64,000 nt of DNA, taken from positions 1 through 64,000 of the forward strand of contig JAWABQ010000002.1 in NCBI GenBank assembly GCA_038884575.1. Direction: 5' to 3'. Position 1 is the stretch's first letter. The number at the start of each line of letters is the position of its first letter. Under the pieces are notes generated by a model, which searched no databases, was not told the DNA's origin, and was given only the letters and a program-made list of their open reading frames with translations. A program made the position numbers and the translations under genes. Source of the DNA: JAWAAW01 sp038884575 (GTDB lineage: Archaea; Nanobdellota; Nanobdellia; Woesearchaeales; ARS49). Positions 32,719 to 40,675 of this stretch are shown here, piece after piece.

Positions 32719-32789
32719 ATTCTTCGTCGAGCCAAAACTGTCTAAAACAAGCGTTATACTGGCTATAAGCGGGTTTTAGAAAAGAAAGG

Positions 32790-32852
32790 CTTATAAAGGG
32801 TGGGCAATTCTAATTTATCGACGAGAAAAGGGGAGTTTCTCGACGACCAATT
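32790..32852 (+). promoter_or_regulatory. gyrA promoter and hairpin leader
   Basis: TATA box TTATAAAG near 32791-32798 gives a start near 32820. The leader holds TCGACGA twice (32818-32824 and 32840-32846), and GAGAAA with TTTCTC can form a stem whose loop exposes AGGGGAG, a Shine-Dalgarno-like sequence 18 nt before the ATG. A related TCGTCGA lies at 32724-32730 upstream of the promoter. Confidence 0.5.
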
Positions 32853-35318
32853 ATGGCAGAAGCCAGTGAGCAGATTAAAACACCCGCAAACAAGATTGTT
32901 GTAAGGGTTATTGAAGATGAGATGAAGAAGTCTTACCTAGATTATTCCATGTCAGTCATTGTTGGCCGCGCGCTTCCTGATGTCCGCGACGGCCTGAAGC
33001 CTGTGCACAGGCGCGTTCTTTTCGGGATGTACGAAATGGGAATGCTCCACAACAAGCCGTTCAAGAAGTGCGCACGCATTGTTGGAGACGTAATGGGCAA
33101 ATACCACCCGCACGGAGACGCAGCAATCTATGACACGCTTGTAAGGATGGCTCAGGATTTCTCGCTCAGGTATGTTCTTGTTGACGGACAGGGAAATTTC
33201 GGAAGCATTGACGGCGACAATGCAGCAGCAATGCGTTACACAGAGGCAAGGCTCAAGAAGATTGCTGAAGAGATTTTGCAGGACATAGACAAGGAAACAG
33301 TTGATTTTGTCCCAAACTATGACGGCTCACTGAAAGAGCCTTCTGTACTGCCAAGCAAAGTGCCAAATCTGCTCATAAACGGCTCAGCAGGAATTGCAGT
33401 CGGAATGGCAACAAACATACCGCCGCACAACCTCAAAGAGGTCTGCGGGGCAGTGGCGCACTTTATTGACCACCCAGCATGCACAGTGCAGGACCTGATG
33501 ATTAACATTCCGGCTCCGGATTTCCCTACAGGCGGCATAATAATGGGCACCTCCGGCATAAAGGAGGCATACTCGACAGGAAGGGGAAAAATAACAGTAA
33601 GGGCAAGAACAAGCATAGAGGACTACAGGCAAAGGCAGCGCATCATAGTCACAGAAATCCCATACCAGGTAAACAAGTCACAGCTTATTGAGGAAATAGC
33701 AGAGCTAGTCAAGGACAAGAAAATACAGGGCATTTCTGACATCCGCGACGAATCAGACAGGGAGGGAATGCGAATAGTGATTGAGCTCAAGACAGGAGCA
33801 AATTCTGACGTTGTGCTTAACCAGTTATTCCAGCACTCAAGGCTGCAGGTAACTTTTGGCATCATAATGCTTGCCCTTGACAAAAATGAGCCCCAAATAA
33901 TGCCCCTGAAGACGCTTATTGAGAAATTCGTTCTCCACAGGCAGGAAGTTGTCAGGAAAAGGACAGCATTTGACCTCAAGGAGGCAGAGCAAAAAGCTCA
34001 CATTCTGGAAGGATTGATTGTTGCCCTGAACAACATTGACCCGATAGTTGCATTCTTGAAGAAAAGCAAGGACACTGCTGCTGCAAAGACCGGGCTGATG
34101 GCTGACTACAAGCTCACAGAAGTCCAGGCGCAGGCAATCCTTGAAATGAAGTTGTCAAGGCTCACTTCCCTTGAGCAGAACAAGATAAAAGAAGAGCACA
34201 CAGGGCTTTTGAAACTAATTGCAGAACTGAAAAGCATACTTGCAGACCCGCAAAAAATACTGAACATAATCAAGAACGAAATGCTTGAGCTAACAAGGAA
34301 CTACGGCGACAACAGAAAAACACAGGTCATACAGACAGAAGCAGCTGCAATAGAGGAAGAGCACCTCATAAAGCCAGAAGACATGGTAGTCACACTGACA
34401 CACGCAGGATATGTCAAGAGACTGCCTGTTGACACATACCAGGCGCAAAAAAGAGGCGGAAAAGGAGTCATTGCAGCAGAAACAAAAGAAGAGGACTTTG
34501 TAGAGGATTTGTTTATCGCGAATACGCACGATTACTTGTTGCTGTTCACGAATTTGGGCAAGGTCCACTGGCTCAAGGTATATCAGATACCAGAGGCAGG
34601 AAGGTATGCAAAGGGAACAGCGATTGTTAATTTGCTTGAGCTTGCGCAGGGCGAAAAAGTAGCAACCTGCGTGCCAGTAAAAGACTTCCCAGAAGACAAA
34701 TTCCTGTTCCTCGTAACAAAGCAAGGCACAGTCAAGAAAACACCGCTTTCAGAATTCGCAAACCCGCGCAAAGGAGGAATAATCTCAGTCACACTTACAG
34801 AAGGCGATGAATTAATGGCAGTTGAGCTCACAGATGGAAAGCAAGACATCATTATTGCAACAAGAGATGGAAACGCAATCAGGTTCAACGAATCAGACGT
34901 CCGCCCAATGGGAAGGACAGCACAAGGAGTAATAGGAATACGCCTTCGTGAGAAAGACGAAGTCATCGGGGCAGTGCTGGCGCAAAAAGAAAAGACATTA
35001 TTGACTGTGACAGAGCTCGGCTACGGAAAACGCTCAGCATTTGAGGAATACAGCACAATACGCAGGGGCGGCGTTGGAGTCATAAACATCAAAGTGACTG
35101 ACAAGAACGGAAAGGCAGTCGCAATAAAGACAGTAAAAGACGATGACCAGCTGCTCCTGATAACACAGAGCGGAATAGCAATAAGGGTTCCTGCAAACCA
35201 GATTTCAGTAATAGGAAGAAACACCCAAGGAGTCAGGATAATAAAGCTTGGTGAAGGCGACAAGGTCACTTCTGTAGCAGTTGTGCAGGAAAAAGAAAAC
35301 GGCAATGGAGCACAATGA
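32853..35318 (+). CDS. gyrA: DNA gyrase subunit A
   Basis: 821 residues. The breakage-reunion domain has the catalytic tyrosine Y129 in GDNAAAMRYTEARL and the helix-turn-helix RIVGDVMGKYHPHGDAAIYD; the C-terminal domain is a six-bladed DNA-wrapping propeller starting with a GyrA box QKRGGKG at about 533, which marks gyrase rather than Topo IV. Gyrase in archaea is considered a bacterial acquisition. gyrB is not in the window. It overlaps the next gene by 4 nt. Confidence 0.95.
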   Translation: MAEASEQIKTPANKIVVRVIEDEMKKSYLDYSMSVIVGRALPDVRDGLKPVHRRVLFGMYEMGMLHNKPFKKCARIVGDVMGKYHPHGDAAIYDTLVRMAQDFSLRYVLVDGQGNFGSIDGDNAAAMRYTEARLKKIAEEILQDIDKETVDFVPNYDGSLKEPSVLPSKVPNLLINGSAGIAVGMATNIPPHNLKEVCGAVAHFIDHPACTVQDLMINIPAPDFPTGGIIMGTSGIKEAYSTGRGKITVRARTSIEDYRQRQRIIVTEIPYQVNKSQLIEEIAELVKDKKIQGISDIRDESDREGMRIVIELKTGANSDVVLNQLFQHSRLQVTFGIIMLALDKNEPQIMPLKTLIEKFVLHRQEVVRKRTAFDLKEAEQKAHILEGLIVALNNIDPIVAFLKKSKDTAAAKTGLMADYKLTEVQAQAILEMKLSRLTSLEQNKIKEEHTGLLKLIAELKSILADPQKILNIIKNEMLELTRNYGDNRKTQVIQTEAAAIEEEHLIKPEDMVVTLTHAGYVKRLPVDTYQAQKRGGKGVIAAETKEEDFVEDLFIANTHDYLLLFTNLGKVHWLKVYQIPEAGRYAKGTAIVNLLELAQGEKVATCVPVKDFPEDKFLFLVTKQGTVKKTPLSEFANPRKGGIISVTLTEGDELMAVELTDGKQDIIIATRDGNAIRFNESDVRPMGRTAQGVIGIRLREKDEVIGAVLAQKEKTLLTVTELGYGKRSAFEEYSTIRRGGVGVINIKVTDKNGKAVAIKTVKDDDQLLLITQSGIAIRVPANQISVIGRNTQGVRIIKLGEGDKVTSVAVVQEKENGNGAQ

Positions 35319-36358
35319 AGGCGCTCGCAATAACACTCCCAGGGCTTTCTGATGTTTGTTCTGAAGAAATAAAGGAAATAACAGGAATTGCAGGCAGGGA
35401 AACAAAGGAAGCAGTTGTTTTTGATGCAGAACTTGAACAGATTTTCTCTGTTTGTTACAAGGCGCAGACAGTTTGCAGGGTTATTTTGCTTGTCAGCGAG
35501 GGAAAAATCAGCGAATTAAGCATACCCGCACAGTATTTGAAAGGCACAATATCAATCAATGGCAAGACAACAACAAAAGCAAACGAAGCCTCTGAAAACA
35601 TAAAGGCAAACAAGGTGTACAAGAACGCAGACATTCCATTTTATTTGCACTTCGAGGATGATTATAATTGGTTAGGCATTGACCTGACAGGGGACATTTC
35701 AAAGCGAGACTACAGGATTTTTGTCGGCAGGGAAACAATAACAGGAATAACATCATTTGCCGCCCTGAAGCTGGCAGGATATGACGGCAAAAAAACACTT
35801 CTTGACCCAAACTGCAGGGCAGGAAGCATAGTCATAGAAGCAGCCTTGTCAGCATTGAAAATGCCGGTAAGGTATTATTCAAAGGACAAAATGCTAATGA
35901 AAAAAGTGTTCAAGGACTTTGATTTTGAGAAGTTTTACAAGCAACAGGATTCGGTAATAAAAGAAAGCAGTTCCCCGATTATTGCCATTTCAGACCAGTT
36001 CCCGTCAGTACAGGCAACAAGGAAGAACGCAAAAATAGCAGGAGTCATCAAGGCCATTGACTTTTCAAGAACTTCTGTAGACTGGCTTGACCTAAAATTC
36101 GAGAAGAATTCCATAGACTTAATAGTGACGCAGCCAGTGGAGCTGACAACCAGTTTTCCGCCTAAAAAATTCAAAAAGCAAGCACTGCTTTTCTTTGAAA
36201 GAGCCAAAGCAATACTCAAGAAAAATGGCAAAATAGGGCTTGTGTTGAGGCAGGGCGCAGAGGAATACAAAGCAGCAGCAAAAGGATTTATTGTGGAGCA
36301 CGAAAGGACAATCAGGCAGGGAAAGGAAGAATGGAAAATACTGGTGTTCTCTATATAG
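35315..36358 (+). CDS. THUMP-type tRNA methyltransferase-like protein with degenerate catalytic motifs
   Basis: 347 residues. The N-terminal 150 residues look like a THUMP-like RNA-binding region (ETKEAVVFDAELEQIFSVCY, VCRVILLVSEGKISELS, YRIFVGRETITGITSFAALK), as in Trm14/TrmG10 m2G enzymes. The Rossmann domain follows: motif I is LLDPNCRAGSIVIEAAL instead of D-P-x-C-G-S-G-T, and motif IV is LIVTQPVELT where N-P-P-Y is expected. It probably derives from a tRNA guanine-N2 methyltransferase but may be inactive or changed in chemistry. Coupled to gyrA by a 4-nt overlap. Confidence 0.75.
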   Translation: MKALAITLPGLSDVCSEEIKEITGIAGRETKEAVVFDAELEQIFSVCYKAQTVCRVILLVSEGKISELSIPAQYLKGTISINGKTTTKANEASENIKANKVYKNADIPFYLHFEDDYNWLGIDLTGDISKRDYRIFVGRETITGITSFAALKLAGYDGKKTLLDPNCRAGSIVIEAALSALKMPVRYYSKDKMLMKKVFKDFDFEKFYKQQDSVIKESSSPIIAISDQFPSVQATRKNAKIAGVIKAIDFSRTSVDWLDLKFEKNSIDLIVTQPVELTTSFPPKKFKKQALLFFERAKAILKKNGKIGLVLRQGAEEYKAAAKGFIVEHERTIRQGKEEWKILVFSI

Positions 36359-36368
36359 GCGCGATACA

Positions 36369-36378
36369 TTTATAAATA
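36369..36378 (+). promoter_or_regulatory. RNase P RNA promoter
   Basis: TTTATAAATA at 36369-36378 is centred 26 bp before the first base of the P1 stem of rnpB (36399). Confidence 0.7.
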
Positions 36379-36398
36379 AGCGTGTCACTACTATGTTT

Positions 36399-36795
36399 GG
36401 GTTGGGACCGACTTTGGCTGTCGGTGAATGCTTTGGCATAGCGCCGAGTATTCGCTGAGGAAAGTCTTCCCACCGCCCATTGGCTTTTGCGAGCCCATGG
36501 GCAAAGTGCCACTCGCGTTGAGCGAGATCCAGCAATGGATGGCAAACCGCACAGAAACGAGACCGCCCACGAGGAGGATGATGGTCGTGAAGCTTCCGGC
36601 GACGGAAGTGAGCTAACCGCCTGACGTTCTCTTGGGAATGGGTGAAACGGCGAGGAACTGGCTGGTGCAAGCCGGATTTTCCGGTGCTCAGTAGAATGCC
36701 AAAACCGCCTGTCCTTCAGGGTTAAATGCCCTGAGTCCTGCTGATATCAGGAAATGGAGGCGGACAAAAGGGAGCTTATGCGGGCCCAACCCACT
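36399..36795 (+). ncRNA. rnpB: RNase P RNA, archaeal type A-like
   Basis: About 395 nt. P1 closes between GGGTTGGG (36399-36406) and CCCAACCC (36785-36792). Universally conserved elements are present: GAGGAAAGTC at 36457-36466, ACAGAAAC at 36551-36558, AGTAGAATGCC near 36690, and GCTTATGC close to the 3' P1 strand. It is the catalytic RNA that matures tRNA 5' ends. The Sec61 beta gene starts 22 nt after it and has no separate TATA box that I can see, so the two may share a transcript. Confidence 0.95.
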
Positions 36796-36816
36796 TTTAT
36801 TTCATGAGGTGCTTCA

Positions 36817-36990
36817 ATGGCTGACAAGAACCGCGTGTCAATGCCGGCGTCCACGGCAGGGTTAACGCGCTATTTCGAGGACTACAGGAGCAGGATAGAG
36901 ATAAAGCCAGCATACGTGATAGTGATGGCTGTGGCAGTAATGCTGATAATCATTCTTTTGAACGCGTACGGTAGCACATTGCTCGGTTAA
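36817..36990 (+). CDS. sec61b: Protein translocase Sec61 beta (SecG/Sbh)
   Basis: 57 residues, shorter than usual gene-finder limits. The cytosolic part carries MPASTAGLTRYFEDYRSRIE and IKPAYVIVMAVAV opens the single membrane helix, followed by LNAYG at the end; this is the classical archaeal Sec61 beta pattern. It completes the translocon with SecY. GAGGTG at 36805-36810 is a good ribosome-binding site for the ATG at 36817. Confidence 0.93.
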   Translation: MADKNRVSMPASTAGLTRYFEDYRSRIEIKPAYVIVMAVAVMLIIILLNAYGSTLLG

Positions 36991-37002
36991 GTGTGATAAA
37001 AT

Positions 37003-37338
37003 ATGTTTCCAGGAATGAATCCAAAGGACCTCGCCAAGGCAATGAAGCGCCTGGGCATCCAGCAGGAGGAGCTTGAAGCCCACGAGGTCATCATAAGGCT
37101 GCCAGACAAGGACCTGGTCTTCAGCGACCCGCAGGTCACAAAAGTCAACGCGATGGGGCAGCTCTCATTCCAAGTAACAGGAGAGCCAGAAGAAAGGCTT
37201 CGCGAGCCTGTCGTCAGTGAGGAAGACGTTAAAACGGTGATGGAACAGGCCAAAGTCGATCGTGAGAAAGCGATGGCTGCAATCAAGGAGCACAAAGGCG
37301 ACCTTGCAGGAGCCATCCTCGAGCTAACCAAAGTATGA
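37003..37338 (+). CDS. nac: Nascent polypeptide-associated complex protein
   Basis: 111 residues. Archaeal NAC is a homodimer at the tunnel exit. The NAC domain is seen in NPKDLAKAMKRLGIQQEELE, EVIIRLPDKDLVFSDPQVTK and SFQVTGEPEE; a UBA helix bundle ends the protein (DVKTVMEQAKVDREKAMAAI, GDLAGAILELTKV). It lies 12 nt after Sec61 beta, so translation-linked genes cluster here, and overlaps the next gene by 4 nt. Confidence 0.95.
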   Translation: MFPGMNPKDLAKAMKRLGIQQEELEAHEVIIRLPDKDLVFSDPQVTKVNAMGQLSFQVTGEPEERLREPVVSEEDVKTVMEQAKVDREKAMAAIKEHKGDLAGAILELTKV

Positions 37339-37802
37339 CGTCAATTCGTGAGGCACTTGAACGTGCCAGGCAGGAATTGAAAAGGGCAGACCATCTTATC
37401 TATGTCAGTCTGAAGTATACGCGCACTGTTGATGTCCTCAAGAGCATAATCAGCAGGCTTATTGCGACTGTCGAGGCAGGGATTGATGCCCTGCTGCACT
37501 TTGCCAAGAAAGAAGGCAAGATTCCTGCAGTGCCCACCTTGCCCCGGCTAAAAATCGAGGCGCTGAAAAAAGCATTTGCAGAAGACCACCAGCTGAAGCA
37601 GTACATCAGATTCTACCTCCTTCTCCGAAAGCTTGACAAGGCACATTTTGAGCGCGCACAGGAATACAGAAGGCATGTCACCATGAAGGCAGCGCTTGAT
37701 GAAAACCACGTTGAAATAACGATAGACATAATAAGCGACTACTTCCACAAGGCAAAAGAATTCCTGCTGATAATAGAGCAGATGACCGAAAAAGAAAGGT
37801 AA
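37335..37802 (+). CDS. All-helical protein, possibly HEPN-like
   Basis: 155 residues, predicted fully helical. It starts TSIREALERARQELKRADHL, and RKLDKAH at about residue 97 resembles the HEPN R-x(4-6)-H motif. That similarity is weak and the rest is unassigned. Coupled to nac by a 4-nt overlap and followed after 2 nt by a membrane protein gene. Confidence 0.55.
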   Translation: MTSIREALERARQELKRADHLIYVSLKYTRTVDVLKSIISRLIATVEAGIDALLHFAKKEGKIPAVPTLPRLKIEALKKAFAEDHQLKQYIRFYLLLRKLDKAHFERAQEYRRHVTMKAALDENHVEITIDIISDYFHKAKEFLLIIEQMTEKER

Positions 37803-37804
37803 CT

Positions 37805-38317
37805 ATGGAAGACATAACATCCAAGCTCGCAGCAAAAGGCTGGAGCAGGACTGAAATCAGGAAAACAGCAGACATAATGGCGCACGCCCAGGAATACAAG
37901 AGCGCCTCAATGAAATTCTTGGAGCAGTCTGCATTCTGGGTAGCGCTCCTCATTGCAATATTCGGCAATTTTGTTGTAAGCGTTGTGCTCGTGCCATTCC
38001 TTTTGCTGCTGAAAGGCGCCGCACTTTACGCCACTGTCTTTGCAGTCGGCGTGTCATTCGGGCTGATTTTCAATGTCCTGATACACTACATAGAGGAGCT
38101 TGGCGAGGGCCAGCACATAATCGCAGGGGCATTCATACCTGCACTGGCGCTGATTAACATATACATCATTGCATACTTATCGAACAGGCTTGAAATCCTG
38201 ATGCAGCTTGCAACACCTGCGCACAGCCCGCTTGGGGTGAGCATTGCATATGTTATTGCATTTGTGCTGCCATACCTTGTAAAGCATTTCCAGCATGTCA
38301 AGAAAAAAAGGCTTTAG
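37805..38317 (+). CDS. Integral membrane protein, unknown function
   Basis: 170 residues. A polar N-terminal 45 residues with helical character (AAKGWSRTEIRKTADIMAHA) precede four hydrophobic segments (about 45-65, 68-90, 105-125, 140-157) and a basic tail (KHFQHVKKKRL). No family is recognised. It is the last gene in the nac operon. Confidence 0.65.
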   Translation: MEDITSKLAAKGWSRTEIRKTADIMAHAQEYKSASMKFLEQSAFWVALLIAIFGNFVVSVVLVPFLLLLKGAALYATVFAVGVSFGLIFNVLIHYIEELGEGQHIIAGAFIPALALINIYIIAYLSNRLEILMQLATPAHSPLGVSIAYVIAFVLPYLVKHFQHVKKKRL

Positions 38318-38373
38318 CGCTGTTTTTGCAAGGATAGATTTTTAAAGAACGAAAATGCAAATTCTCTTATCAC

Positions 38374-38460
38374 GGCGGCCTTAGTATAGTGGTAGTACGG
38401 GGGACTGTGGCTCTGACGAGCAGAACTCCCCAGGCCCGGGTTCGATTCCCGGAGGTCGCC
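38374..38460 (+). tRNA. tRNA-His (GTG) with 15-nt intron
   Basis: Encoded G(-1) at 38374 pairs with C73 at 38460. Acceptor GCGGCCT/AGGTCGC, D arm GTAT/GTAC, anticodon stem GGGGA/TCCCC, T arm CCGGG-TTCGATT-CCCGG. The mature loop CTGTGG-C has anticodon GTG (38407-38409) and is interrupted after position 37 by an intron at 38411-38425. A small GCTC/GAGC helix inside the insertion could form the bulge-helix-bulge. TTTTTAAAG at about 38339-38347 is the promoter. Confidence 0.9.
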
Positions 38461-38535
38461 TTAAGGCGCGGAGCGCTAGAGGTGCGACCGACGGACCAGC
38501 CGGACCGCAGTTCGGCGCTGCCCGGAGGTCACCTT
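38448..38535. repeat. Direct repeat of the tRNA-His 3' end around a GC-rich insert
   Basis: CCCGGAGGTC-G-CCTT at 38448-38462 (tRNA end) recurs as CCCGGAGGTC-A-CCTT at 38521-38535. The 58 bases between are GC-rich (GCGCGGAGCGC, GCAGTTCGGCGCTG) with partial palindromes and no ORF. The arrangement resembles an attL/attR pair around a very small insert, or a partial tandem duplication. Confidence 0.6.
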
Positions 38536-38549
38536 TTGTTACATACAAA

Positions 38550-38966
38550 ATGAAAGTCTCGACACACATGATTCTGGCAGTTATTGCTTATTTCATACTT
38601 CAAAATTTTTTCGGAGTCAAATTTGCCCTTATCTTTGCGATTTCTTCGGTTATTGTTGACATTGACCACTGGTTTTGGGCTGTTTACAAGGCAAAGAAAT
38701 GGTGGCTGCACGAGGCGTATTTTTGGAACCTTGAGGACATAAAGCGGATGCGGGTATGCGAAGCCAGGGGCAGGAAGGTAAAGTCAGTGCTGCACGTATT
38801 CCACACAATAGAATTCATTCTCATAGCGCTTGTTGCAGGGCTGTTCCTGCCTGTATTGCTGCCAGCATTCTGGGGCATAATCTTTCATTTCAGCTGCGAT
38901 ATGCTCCAAACATTCATTGAAAAAACCCACGGCAGGAGAAAGTTGTCATTGTTCCAGAATTCTTGA
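38550..38966 (+). CDS. Membrane-bound YdjM/DUF457-like putative metal-dependent hydrolase
   Basis: 138 residues. An N-terminal VSTHMILAVIAYF and IFAISSVIVDIDHWFW give the histidine and DxDH pattern of DUF457/YdjM proteins, with further histidines in WWLHEAYFWN, HVFHTIEF and IIFHFSCDM. Two to three hydrophobic segments place it in the membrane. Enzymatic activity is not shown for the family. Convergent or downstream context gives no clue; the gene lies between tRNA-His and the S13 operon. Confidence 0.6.
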   Translation: MKVSTHMILAVIAYFILQNFFGVKFALIFAISSVIVDIDHWFWAVYKAKKWWLHEAYFWNLEDIKRMRVCEARGRKVKSVLHVFHTIEFILIALVAGLFLPVLLPAFWGIIFHFSCDMLQTFIEKTHGRRKLSLFQNS

Positions 38967-38978
38967 TTCTGCCCGCAA

Positions 38979-39098
38979 GCTTTATAAAGAGACTGCGTTC
39001 TTTTTCGAAATATTAGCCCGAGTCCAGACGTTGTGTTTGGGCGACAGAGGGTTGAGCCAGCATTTCTGGTTTAATTCTGTCGGGTATAATAACGCAAA
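38979..39098 (+). promoter_or_regulatory. Promoter and structured leader of the S13-S4-S11-rpoD operon
   Basis: TATA GCTTTATAAAG at about 38979-38989 gives a start near 39011 and a leader of 88 nt. CGACAGA (39042-39048) pairs perfectly with TCTGTCG (39076-39082); inside lies a second hairpin CCAG (39057-39060) with CTGG (39066-39069). The structure ends 17 nt before the S13 ATG. S4 or another product could bind it for feedback, as in other organisms; this is inference. Confidence 0.5.
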
Positions 39099-39665
39099 AT
39101 GGCAGAACCACAAGCACCAAAGCCAACAGCACCTGCGCAGCAGGCAAAGCCAGCGGCACCAGCGCCAAAGACGGCTGCGCAACCTGCTCCAGAGCTAAAG
39201 CACCTTGTGCGCATTGCAAACACAGACCTTGACGGCAAAAAGGCAATAGCATTCGCGCTCAGCAAGATAAAAGGGGTCGGAATACCTTTTGCGCACGCAG
39301 CATGCAGGATAGCAGGTGTTGACGTGAACAAAAAGGCAGGAGCGCTTTCAGACACAGAGGTCAAAAAGGTCGAAGAGGTTGTCAAGGACCCAATCAAGGC
39401 AGGAATGCCTGCATGGGCAGTAAACAGGCGCTTTGACCCTGAAACAGGCCAGAACAAGCACCTGCTCTCAGGCGACCTGCAGTTCATAATCGAGAATGAC
39501 ATCAAGATAATGAAGAAAATCAAGTGCTACAAGGGAATAAGGCACATCCTCGGACAGCCAGTCAGGGGGCAAAGGACAAGGAGCAACTTCAGGAAGAACA
39601 AGGGCAAAGTCATGGGAGTCAGAAGGTCAGCATCAGCAAAGGCATCTTCTGGCGGAACAACATAA
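39099..39665 (+). CDS. rps13: Ribosomal protein uS13 with Ala/Pro N-terminal extension
   Basis: 188 residues. The first 33 are Ala/Pro/Lys-rich and not part of the fold. S13 begins at KHLVRIANTDLDGKKAIAFA, with LSKIKGVGIPFAHAACRIAG and the C-terminal CYKGIRHILGQPVRGQRTRS. It forms head contacts with the large subunit and P-site tRNA. First gene of the operon; S4 follows after 9 nt. Confidence 0.95.
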   Translation: MAEPQAPKPTAPAQQAKPAAPAPKTAAQPAPELKHLVRIANTDLDGKKAIAFALSKIKGVGIPFAHAACRIAGVDVNKKAGALSDTEVKKVEEVVKDPIKAGMPAWAVNRRFDPETGQNKHLLSGDLQFIIENDIKIMKKIKCYKGIRHILGQPVRGQRTRSNFRKNKGKVMGVRRSASAKASSGGTT

Positions 39666-39674
39666 AGGTGAACA

Positions 39675-40283
39675 ATGGGCGACCCAAGAACAATCAAGAG
39701 CAAGTACGACAGGCCAGGACATCCCTGGCAGAAGGAGCGCATTGAGGAAGAAAGGGCGCTGCTCCGCGAGTACGGGCTCAAGAACAAGACAGAAATCTAC
39801 AGGGCGCGCTCAAAGTTAAAGACATTTGCAGACCTTGCAAAGAAGCTCATTGCAGCACGCGGAACACAGGCAGAAAAGGAAAGGCAGCAGCTGCTCACAA
39901 GACTTGCAAGGCTAGGGCTTGTAAAGCAGGGAGCACAGCTTGATGACGTGCTTGGGATCCAGCTCAGGAACATCCTTGAAAGAAGGCTCCAGACAATGGT
40001 ATTCAGGAAGGGCCTTGCAAGAAGCATCAACCAGTCAAGGCAGTTCATAGTCCACGAGCACATCACAGTCGGAAACAGGTCTGTCTCATCACCATGCTAC
40101 CATGTGCCTGTTGACGAGGAGGCAACGATAGCATTCGTTCCAGCATCAAAGCTGGCGAACACAGCGCACCCAGAGCGCGCACTGCCGCCGAAAAAGCCAG
40201 AACCTCCAAGGCAGCCAAATGATGAGCACAGAAGGCGCGGACCGCCACGCAGGCAGCAAAGGCGCACGGAGGACAGGAAATGA
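39675..40283 (+). CDS. rps4: Ribosomal protein uS4
   Basis: 202 residues. The archaeal N-terminus (KYDRPGHPWQKERIEEERAL) leads to the S4 RNA-binding domain around residues 105-165 (ERRLQTMVFRKGLARSINQS, ARQFIVHEHITVGNRSVSSP-like). The C-terminus is a basic, proline-rich tail (PPKKPEPPRQPNDEHRRRGP). A GGTGAAC site precedes the ATG. The stop overlaps S11 by 4 nt. Confidence 0.95.
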   Translation: MGDPRTIKSKYDRPGHPWQKERIEEERALLREYGLKNKTEIYRARSKLKTFADLAKKLIAARGTQAEKERQQLLTRLARLGLVKQGAQLDDVLGIQLRNILERRLQTMVFRKGLARSINQSRQFIVHEHITVGNRSVSSPCYHVPVDEEATIAFVPASKLANTAHPERALPPKKPEPPRQPNDEHRRRGPPRRQQRRTEDRK

Positions 40284-40675
40284 TGCCTGCAATCCGCTGG
40301 GGGGTAGCACACATTTACACAAGTTACAACGACACAATAATCCACATCACTGATATTTCGGGGACAGAAACCATTGCTGTCGCCTCAGGCGGAATGATGG
40401 TGAAGAGCGACCGCATGGAAGGCTCGCCAACAGCAGCAATGATGGCTGCCAAGCGGGCTGCAGAGCTCGCCCACGACAAGGGCATTGGCGGGGTTCATGT
40501 CAAGGTCAAGGCGCCAGGAGGGCACAACGGGCCTCACAACCCTGGCCCGGGAGCGCAGGCTGCAATCAGGGCCCTGAGCAGAATGGGGCTCAGGATCGGG
40601 ATAATAGAGGACGTAACGCCCATGCCCCACGGAGGGTGCAGGAAGAAGGGCGGGAAGAGGGGACGAAGGGTATGA
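40280..40675 (+). CDS. rps11: Ribosomal protein uS11
   Basis: 131 residues. WGVAHIYTSYNDTIIHITDI, MMVKSDRMEGSPTAAMMAAK and NPGPGAQAAIRALSRMGLRI with EDVTPMPHGGCRKKGGKRGR at the end are standard archaeal S11. Overlaps S4 and rpoD by 4 nt each, as expected for this operon. Confidence 0.97.
   Translation: MMPAIRWGVAHIYTSYNDTIIHITDISGTETIAVASGGMMVKSDRMEGSPTAAMMAAKRAAELAHDKGIGGVHVKVKAPGGHNGPHNPGPGAQAAIRALSRMGLRIGIIEDVTPMPHGGCRKKGGKRGRRV

Noticed and set aside
36119..36670. Reading frames inside the RNase P RNA
   Set aside because: Conserved RNA elements and the P1 pairing account for the segment.
37335..37802. HEPN toxin of a toxin-antitoxin pair
   Set aside because: Only a loose R-x5-H match, no nucleotidyltransferase partner, and the gene is coupled to nac.
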